DNA of 64,000 nucleotides from Maratus speciosus (taxonomy: Eukaryota > Arthropoda > Arachnida > Araneae > Salticidae): contig OZ010792.1 of assembly GCA_963932465.1 (NCBI GenBank), forward strand, positions 18,183,701-18,247,700, read 5' to 3'. Shown here in pieces: positions 55,750-64,000 of this stretch. Below the pieces are notes generated by a model. It saw only the letters and a program-made list of their open reading frames with translations. It was not told where the DNA came from and did no database searches. The first letter of the stretch is position 1. Each line of letters opens with the position of its first letter. The translations under genes and the position numbers were made by a program.

Positions 55750-56589
55750 GTTTATATTTGTGGAAAGTGTATACTATTTTATTGTTTGAAAGGCGGGCTT
55801 TTGTCGGAGCGTGACTTTTTTGCATGATAGATTACACATGACACTCTATATACTTACATATCAGCACGGCTGCCATAGGCGACTATTTTTTAAATCTATC
55901 TCTCATCACTTTTTTAAAACAAAAATTTTTCACTTGCACTTTAACAACATCTGCAAAGAAACATACTACAAAATTTATTTTCTTAAAATACTGGTGCAAA
56001 TAGAATATAACAAGTAAGAAAAAATCAAGCATCAGCGTCAAGCATGCGTCAAGCATAGATTATGAAACACTTTCCAACACATTCAGAATAATGTAACAAA
56101 CCTGCACTGTTTAAAAAATTAAAATATTACGTCTAATTGAACAATATGGAAACGCATAATACATTTCAGAACCCAATTTCAGCTGTTCCCATCCACAATC
56201 GGAAAATTATGCGAATTGCAGCTCTGTATATGATATATAGATTTAAATCTATTAGCTACATGCAAGCCAAAATTTAGTTCACTTACGAGCTACATATACT
56301 TCAGTTGAAAATTTACAGTTGAAAATACATTTGTGCAGCCCTGTATTTGAGGTATAGAATTTATATATAACGCGTAAGATGCAAAAAATTAATTAAATTT
56401 AAAAGCACATACCGAATTTTAAACCGTGCACTCCAGTAATTATTACTCAAAGACAGTACTGTACTGTAACCGATTTCTTTTGCGTGTCCCTGTAAATGAA
56501 TGAAAAATGCTATGAATGTCCTGTTATAACGTGATCGTAACGAAATTCAGTGATTTATATCAGTTTCAATACATTTGAAATAGCATAAT

Positions 56590-56830
56590 GTCATTGCAAA
56601 CGATTTTTCCCCATATACCATAATGTAATGGAATAATTTTTAGTGCCCCTGTAAATGAACGACTAATCCTACATACTTCATATACAATACTAAACATGCT
56701 TTGGTGACCCTAAATAACCTTTATCAATTTCATGAAAATCCGAGTATATTTACGGGAGTTATTCCCCATATACCATAATGTAATGGGATACTTTTGAGTG
56801 CCCCTGTAAATGAAAGATTAATCCTACATG
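56590..56830. repeat. Duplicated module, about 155-bp period
   Basis: TTCCCCATATACCATAATGT, TGCCCCTGTAAATGAA and TTAATCCTACAT-like blocks occur twice (56608 and 56763). Related to the CTCTATGG..GAAAAATCGTTTGC repeat at 12658 and 15384. Confidence 0.7.
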
Positions 56831-57009
56831 CCCTTGCTAGTGTATCAATCCTCCCCAGTAATGGGGAGATTTCATACAGTAGTAGCCATTCAAAATAACA
56901 AGGATATATTTTTTGAATGACTATTTTTTAAATTCACAATATTTTTAATAAATGAATAAAAGGTCACTTTATAAGAAAACACGAAAAATTTGTTTAAAAA
57001 TAGCTTTGT

Positions 57010-57180
57010 AAGGGTTGTAAAAAAATTAGTAAAAAAAGTGTATCATACCTCCCCTACTCAATTTCTGTTGAAAGTAAAGGAAAAAAAGTTGGAAAATAGT
57101 AGAAAATTATATGTTTTTGTTGCCATTTACCCATAATAACTGATAAAAAAAGTTATTAAAATACGTGCTAGTTTGAAAAA
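57010..57180. repeat. Dispersed repeat family R16, copy 4 (partial)
   Basis: CTCAATTTCTGTTGAAAGTA and TTTTTGTTGCCATTTACCCA match 16730-16790. It ends just before the Helitron terminus. Confidence 0.5.
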
Positions 57181-57190
57181 TATAAATGAA

Positions 57191-59380
57191 CTAGCAGCCT
57201 TCGCCCGCTTCGCTGGTCTGTTTTAATAAACAAACCATGAATCAAACGAAATATATCTGTGAATTTGATCATTCGTTTGAAAGCAATATGGACATTAACC
57301 TGGCATACCCATCGAATTGCTACAAACGATATGGGCGTCATTACACTATTCTATTTTCTATTGAGACAGACAAAATTTGAGCTGCTATGGACCAATTTCT
57401 TTAGTTGATCCTTTGCTGTAGGATTTGGTAAAGTACGATAGAACAATATGTAATATACTTATACCCTTCCTCTGAAAATTTATCAATGCAATTCTCATCA
57501 GATTCCGTCCAATAGAACCTATGAAAAAGGCTAATTTTTCATAATTGGGCTTACTTCATTCTAGAACTTTCATCCAAAATCCTATAAATATCCAAGCAAC
57601 CTAGAACGATATGTGTTTTATACTAAAATATTACCTGAAAAATTAAGTAACTTGGTAAGTTCCACCAAAATCCACTTAGCAGAATCTTTTAAACTGGCAA
57701 ATGTACCAAAACGTTCCCTAAAAATTATCTAATTAACAGTTTGTCTTACGAGAATCCACCGAGCAGAACCTTTAAAAAAGCCAATCTTTCATAATCGTGT
57801 TCTTCTGAATTTGAATTTTCCCCCATAATTATTTAAATAAGCAACGTAGAACGATATGATGTACTAATTTTTTTTTCTGAAAAATTATCTAACAACGTGA
57901 GTTCCATCAAAAATCTATTCAGCAGAACTCAGGTTGTAAGCGGCCCAAGCGAAATTTCTCTTTGCATTTCATACATATTATAGATAGTTAAATTTAAATA
58001 TATCTTCTATAATCGCGTTAAGCAGGTTATAGAACTCTCAGGGATGTAGGGGTAGGTCTACTTTATATATCCACTGGATTTTTTAAGAAACCCTGCACAC
58101 CTTTATAGAATATATATTCTCTAGTATATACACATTGCATATAGCGTACATCCTCTTATAGTAATTTACTACACCACAGAGAACTTTCCGGCATAGCATC
58201 AAAATCCATTTAGTAGAACTTTACATTAAAGGTAATCTTTCATAATCGGGTTCACCTAATTTTAAAAGTCCCGTACTTATAACTTATTCAAAGTAGAACT
58301 ATTTTTTACATTAAAATACTTCTAAAACAAATTACTTAACTAACAGTGTACGTTCTACAAAATTATGTTCAGTAGAACCTGAGTTATAATCAATCAGAAT
58401 GAAATAAGAATTTGCGTTTTGTAAAGATAGTAGATGATGATGAGTAAAATTGTAAGTATTGGTGCTATTGGCGAGATTTCTGCACGGCTAACATAAAAAG
58501 TATCTATTTTTTCTTTTTATCCATAGGAGCAAACGGCAAATTGCAAAATATTTCTCTATTTAAATCTTTGAATATGAACATTTTTTTAAACAGTACAAAT
58601 ATTGCTTTCATACTTAAATATTTCCGTTTTATAATATTTATTTCTTATTAAACCCTTTTTCTTTGTATTTTAAATAAAATCAGTAACTGTTTTCGTATTT
58701 TTCCGTTATACCAACACCGTTGTCACCAAGCATAATAATTAACGCAAAATGAAATGAAACATTTGAAAAAAAAAATAATTTTGTTGATACAAAAATGAGC
58801 ATTTAAAATATATAACATTTGAAAATTACAGGCTTTCACCAACTATTTTTTTAAATCAATACAAATCAATACTTAAAATAAAATATAAAATAAATATTTT
58901 TCAATAAAGTAATAAAATAAAGTCAATTTAATCTACAGGTCTCGAATTGTAAAAGTCTTTCAGGTTATAATTGTAGAGTGGCGTACGTAATAAGCATATA
59001 TGTCATTGCAGTAAACATTTAATTTTTTGAATGAAGACGTTCAACGTTTTTTAACAAAGCATTTTTATAGGTATAATTCCCAAGTTCTGAAATGATTTTA
59101 TTACACATTCCTCGTCATCAAGTAACTGCCAAATCGTAAAATCCATAATATAAGTTATAATTTGAAAATAAATATTTTGAATTAAAAAATAACAAATTAA
59201 AATGTTTTACGAGATTACGATGGAGCAATACTCATAAAAAATATTCACGCTCAATAAATAGCAAATGTTAATCTTTGGCACGGTTTGCAATAAAAATCGT
59301 TTGCGCGCTAAGGGTAGAAATAAATGGCGCGATACCAGACATTTTGGCATAGTGTTGATAGAACGAAAAAATACAACAGG

Positions 59381-59416
<36 letters not shown>

Positions 59417-59914
59417 TAGTTTTAGTTTCTGAGGCGTTTATAATTTTTTTTCTAACTTACATAGTTGTTTTAAATATTCAAGCAAAAGAATTGATTAAAA
59501 AATTATTCAATTTGAATATCTTCCCTTGCTATAGTAACAGAATGAAGAGAATGAATTTTTAGAAATTATCACTTGAAAAATTGAGGTTTAGGCGCCAAAT
59601 TAGGAAAATATGAAATATTTCATGAACTATTAGACTTAAAATAATTTAGTTAGTACCATTCGATTCAGCATACAAAAATACACTAAAATGTGTTATCAGT
59701 TCAAAAATAACTATAAAATCAGATTTTTAAGGAATTTTTTAAAAGTTCGTTCTATTTTTTACGCCCTTTAGGGGTGGAATTTTCGAAAATCCTTTCTTAG
59801 CGGCACTCAATGTCATAAGAAGTATTTTTACCCCAAATTTCAAAATTTTAGGTTCAGTAGTTTGGGCTGCGCGTTGATTAATACGAAATTTAGACTTTCT
59901 TTTATATATATAGA
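57191..59914 (-). mobile_element. Helitron H1, 2.7 kb, non-autonomous
   Basis: On the minus strand the 5' end TCTATATATATAAAAGAAAG lies at 59914 and the 3' end GCGGGCGAAGGCTGCTAG at 57191, followed by T. No Rep/helicase frame. The 3' half contains repeated modules (AAAATCCA.TTAGCAGAAC and AATCTTTCATAATCGGGTTC). The 5' 150 bp closely matches that of H2. Confidence 0.78.
59381..59417. repeat. (TTA)n microsatellite
   Basis: About 12 TTA units inside Helitron H1. Confidence 0.95.
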
Positions 59915-61986
59915 CTAGCAGGCTATGCCCGCTGCGCTGGTCAATATTTCCAAATGAACCTTGGATTAAACTAAATGGTGAATTTGAACTTGTATTTTAA
60001 ACAATATGGATCTTCAGCTTGACCTTGCACATTACTGAAAACGATGTGAACGCCATATAATGTTATCTTAAGCGTTGGACAAAATTTAGCAATTAAGAAG
60101 TAATTGTTTTAGTTGATTATAAACAGCGCACTTATGGTCGGGTAATGAGACCGTTATGACAACAGGAATTAATACCTCTGTAACTAATCAACATATAATG
60201 AAATCGTATATACTAACACCATTCCTAAAAGTCATGCAACAGGGCCACTTGTAACAAAATATGTTCTGTAGATTTTTTTAAAAAGGCTAAACTTTCCTAA
60301 TCAGGTTCACTTAATTTTTGAACATTTACTGTTGCTCTATAACTAAGTATACTTGAACAATATGTATACACTAAAACCTTTCCAAAATTATTACCTAACT
60401 AATTGTGGTATATCCTACGAAAGTATTATAAACAATCGGAATGAAATACAAATTTCCGTTGTAAATATATAGTAGATGATGATGATGCGATTTTGTGTAA
60501 CAGAATTCATAGTAAAGTTTTCGCTTCAAACAAAAACGATGTTTTCAACATTAAAGCTAATACACCAATATGTGAAGTATCCCATTACGGAAGGTTAACT
60601 TGAATTCTCATGAGCAACTACTCAAAGAAAAGTGAATATGTGGCTTTTGTGATACTTTTATGTCAGCCGGGCGCAGGTAATAAATAATAAAGATTGTTTT
60701 CATAGCATATTCTTATTTTATTATTTTCATTTAAAACACAAACCTTTCACTCATTTAATTTAAAATGCATCCCTTATACTAATTTCATTTAAAAAACTGA
60801 AAAGATAAACAATAACAGGAAATAATGCCATAATTAAAAGCAAAAAAAATATTTTTAATTTACATACGCAAAATGTAACTACTGCTACTGGGAATTTTAA
60901 AAATGCTATTAGCGAGATGTGCGCACGGTTGTTATAAATGTACCCATTTTTTCTTCTTATCGAGGAGCAATTTATAAATCGCACAATATTATTCCAATTC
61001 CAATTTCTTTCATTGAGGAAAATATGACCGGAAAAAATTGAAAAAGACTCTTGTAGATTCTTCGGATGACGGCATCTGACGCCATAAACCGAGTTTATAT
61101 ATATGAAAATAATTTTTAAGTCGTTACAAACATTGCTTTCATACTTAAATATTTCCATTGGTACTACTTGTTATCCCGTCGACCAATTTCGCCAAATTAT
61201 ATAAATCGTCAAACCATTCGCCAAATTATATAAATTGACATAATCTTTATTTTAAATAACGAAATAACAAATAAATTAGAATAACATTAATAAAAATACA
61301 AATAAAACGTCGAAATTAAAATCACTTGATGACGTAAACACGTGTTGTTTGTTTAAATTCAAGTGAATTTGATATTTACGATCAACCATTATTGGCATTT
61401 AATCTTATAGTTTGACGATAGATTTTTGGTCGACGGAATATCTAAGTAGTACCTTTTCCATTTTTGTTTTATAACGCTAAATTCTCAGTAATTTTTTCCC
61501 TTTTATTTTACATAAAATCACTATTTAAAAAAAAAAATTAAGATGCTTGCATTTTTATTTCAAACTGATAGAGCCGTTTTTATTTTTTAGCCAAAAGGGT
61601 TGATTTGAATTTTTTCCGTTGCTAGAGTAACGGATGTAATGATAGATATTTTGAGGTTTAGATGCCAAAGACACCGCCAAATTAGAAAAATATGAAATGT
61701 GTCATGAACTGTTGGACTTATAAAAATTTATTTGGTAGCATTCGATTCAGCATACAAAACTACATTAAAATATGCTATCGTTTGACGCATAATTTTGATA
61801 TTCTATTTTTCCCCCCCTCTCCGTGCAAAAACCATTAGGGGTGACACTTTAGAAAATCCTTTCTTAGCAGAAGTTTATGTCATAAGAAGTATTTTTACCA
61901 CGATTTTCAAGATTTTAGGTTCAGTAGTTTGCGCTGTGCGTTAATTAGTCCCCTAATCCAGACTTTATTTTATATACTATATTAGA
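59915..61986 (-). mobile_element. Helitron H2, 2.1 kb, joined head to tail with H1
   Basis: On the minus strand it starts TCTAATATAGTATATAAAAT after an A (61987 is T on the plus strand). It ends GCAGCGGGCATAGCCTGCTAG at 59915, directly followed by the TC of H1. A 132-codon minus-strand frame at 60760-61158 has no recognisable motif and is probably fortuitous. The 5' region shares CTACTGAACCTAAAAT and TACTTCTTATGACAT blocks with H1. Confidence 0.78.
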
Positions 61987-63040
61987 TATGCGATTTTGCG
62001 GTGAATCGTTGATCGAAAATTAGTCCAATATCATTTGAAATATTACATAACAGAGGAGAAAGTACGAAGAAAGACGAAGAAGAAATGACGAATTACAAAT
62101 GACTTGTAATTTTTTTTTCAAAATGTTGAATTTTTCCATAGTAATAACGTATTAAAACATAAATTTCCTTAAAAATTATCTTTATTTCCTAGATTTCGAA
62201 TCTGTGAATTTTCCTATAAATGAAATTGGAGATATGACTTGAGAAAATAGATAATATTTGCTTAAATAAAATGGGTAATATTCGTTGATCTGAGTTCGAG
62301 TTTATAAATATCACATGCTTTCGGAATTACGGCGAAAAACATTTTAAAAAGTATGAAATTATTTTACAATATGTATGTGTGGCAGAAATTCACACTGAAA
62401 TTTAAGTATTCGATTCCATTTTTAAAATATTAACTGATATCTATATAGGTTACAATTGAATATGAAAATGTACTCAAAAAATGATCTCTTTCACCTAAAA
62501 AAACACCATTTGTGAGAACATCCTCAAGCTAATGTCACGCTTATGCATTTTTGGCTTAAAATCACATTGTTTGGCGACAAAAGAAAAATAAAAAATTGTA
62601 AAGAAACAAATAGTAATTACACATGTGACTCACAATTACATCTGCTTGTTTCTTCTTTAAGTCACGTGATGGGAGAATTAGATATAAAAAAAAAAGAAAA
62701 GAGCAGAACAGAAAGAAAATGTCGTTAAAATTTCATCTAATCAAATTTTCAGATTCGTTTCCATATCTAACGCAAGCGATAAAGAGCCAAATATTGCGTA
62801 TCAAGTGTAATATTTCTTATTAAATTAATTTTTAAGCATTACAAATATTTCTTTCAGTTTTTGATTAAATGTTTCCTTTTTTTAATATTATCACTCATTA
62901 AAACGGATTTTCTTCTTCTTTTTTTCTTTTTTTTTTTTCATTTAAATAAAATTAGTAACAGTTTTTCTTTTATTTTTCGAGGTTTAATAGCCGTTTCAAT
63001 TTTTTTTTATCAACGATGAATTTCGCCAAGAAATAAAATG
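61987..63040. other. No recognised gene
   Basis: AT-rich, no supported frame. Poly-T/C runs lie at about 62900-62940. Confidence 0.45.
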
Positions 63041-63041
63041 G

Positions 63042-63210
63042 TAACCTTATCGCCCAAAATAACAGAATTTTCCGTCATAATTCTAAAACTAATATAGGTA
63101 GAATAATGTGTTATAGCTTAAAACCTTCCCTGAAACAATACCTATCTAACGGTATAAGTTCCGTAAAAATCCATGCAGTAGAACTCGAAATCTAGGCGTT
63201 CGGAATGAAA
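63042..63210 (+). repeat. Module shared with the terminal inverted repeat (copy 1)
   Basis: GAATTTTCCGTCATAATTCT, AAAACCTTCCCTGAAAC, TATCTAACGGTATAAGTTCC and AAAATCCATGCAGTAGAACT match both arms at 63684-64000. They also resemble the internal modules of Helitrons H1 and H2. Confidence 0.75.
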
Positions 63211-63214
63211 TTTC

Positions 63215-63295
63215 CGTTTGGATTTTATATATATAATAGATAATAGAATAGATAATAGATTTTATATATATATAATAGAATAGATAATAGATTAT
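63215..63295 (+). repeat. TATATA/ATAGATAATAGA simple repeats
   Basis: TTTTATATATATAATAGATA and ATAGAATAGATAATAGAT occur twice in tandem. Confidence 0.8.
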
Positions 63296-63683
63296 GTGTT
63301 ATGAACTATCTCAAAGTTTAAAACAGATCGCATTGTTAGATTTCCTAATTTTAACAATATCGCGTTATGTTAGTTCCACATTCCACCACCAGGGAGCGCA
63401 CTCTATTCTTAACGAAAGCGTATCTGAACAAAACTCCTTCATGCAACCTTTCCGTAGATACATGAATCGGGAGGGTGACGGTCTTAACCAATAATGTAAG
63501 ATAATTGCTGAAATTACTACGAAAAATATTTTAAAGGGGCCCTACGCGGGCCCCTAATAGAGTTAGAGAAAATCGGAAGAAGGCAAAATAATCGCGGGGA
63601 AAAGTTTGCTTGGGTGCTTCGGAGCTACTTTTGGCGCGAGATCTAAGCTCTACGACCAATAGGAGCCCAGATATTTAAGGAAA
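63296..63683. other. Less AT-rich stretch without recognised gene
   Basis: A 66-codon frame (63294-63494) matches nothing that I know. GGGGCCCTACGCGGGCCCC (63536-63554) is an imperfect palindrome. Confidence 0.4.
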
Positions 63684-64000
63684 TATGAAGTAACAAAGTC
63701 CAATATAAAAGAATTTTCCGTAATAATTCTATAACTAATCTAGGTAGAATGATGTGTTATAGCTTAAAACCTTCCCTGGAACGATACCTATCTAACGGTA
63801 TAAGTTCCGTAAAAATCCATGCGGTAGAACTCGAAATCTCGGCGTTCGGAACTATTCTACCGCATGGATTTTTACGAAACTTATACCGTTAGATAGGTAT
63901 CGTTTCAGGGAAGGTTTTAAGCTATAACACATCATTCTACCTAGATTAGTTATAGAATTATTACGGAAAATTCTATTATTTTGGACTTTGTTACTTCATA
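63684..64000. repeat. Long inverted repeat reaching the window edge
   Basis: Left arm 63684 (TATGAAGTAACAAAGTCCAA) to about 63830. Right arm from about 63855 to TTGGACTTTGTTACTTCATA at 64000. The arms are nearly identical, with a spacer of about 25 bp (around CGAAATCTCGGCGTTCGG). The arms may continue beyond the window. Confidence 0.9.

Noticed and set aside
60760..61158. 132-codon minus-strand frame with a hydrophobic C-terminus
   Set aside because: It lies inside Helitron H2, has no motif, and the homologous part of H1 does not keep the frame open.

Overview
The window looks like repeat-dominated nuclear DNA of an arthropod. It is very AT-rich, full of homopolymers, and has no operons, ribosome binding sites or dense genes. 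The mix of one BEL/Pao retrotransposon, Helitrons, piggyBac-like TTAA MITEs, hAT, pogo/Tigger and mariner-type derivatives fits an arthropod. A chelicerate such as a spider is my best guess, but that is inference and no host gene confirms it. I found no convincing host protein-coding gene. The only intact long reading frame is the BEL polyprotein on the minus strand at 48702-53849.

Layout. 0.5-2.5 kb: a decayed pogo-like transposase (minus strand). 2.9-5.1 kb: MITEs flanked by TTAA. 6.9-9.2 kb: a hAT-type element with an 8-bp target duplication. Inside it is a 5'-truncated Jockey-type reverse transcriptase, itself split by a 160-bp MITE. 9.3-20.7 kb: TTAA MITEs, a 5S rRNA-derived sequence and nested MITEs. 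21.6-22.6 kb: a mariner-type foldback element. 23.2-23.7 kb: a miniature LTR retrotransposon (TRIM) whose LTRs carry a tRNA-like box pair. 25.3-27.5 kb: a foldback element holding a separate 1.0-kb element. Its uninterrupted relative lies at 44.7-45.9 kb. 28.4-29.6 kb: a nested MITE pair and a mariner-like deletion derivative. 30.0-33.4 kb: a Helitron packed with about 300-bp tandem repeats. 34-36 kb: another tandem array. 36.2-37.4 kb: three TTAA elements, nested or abutting. 41.2-47.9 kb: MITEs, a palindromic tandem repeat and a Tigger deletion derivative. 47.9-54.8 kb: a complete, young BEL/Pao element. 57.2-62.0 kb: two Helitrons joined head to tail. 63.7-64.0 kb: a long inverted repeat that runs to the window edge.

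How the parts relate. The order of insertion can be read from target-site duplications and nesting. The small elements have no transposase of their own here, so they must have been moved by enzymes encoded elsewhere. At least twenty TTAA-flanked elements from several terminal-repeat groups are present. A second MITE group has CATA termini and 6-bp duplications. The BEL element is the only component that looks potentially competent: full frame, paired LTRs with three differences, primer site, polypurine tract and matching target duplication.
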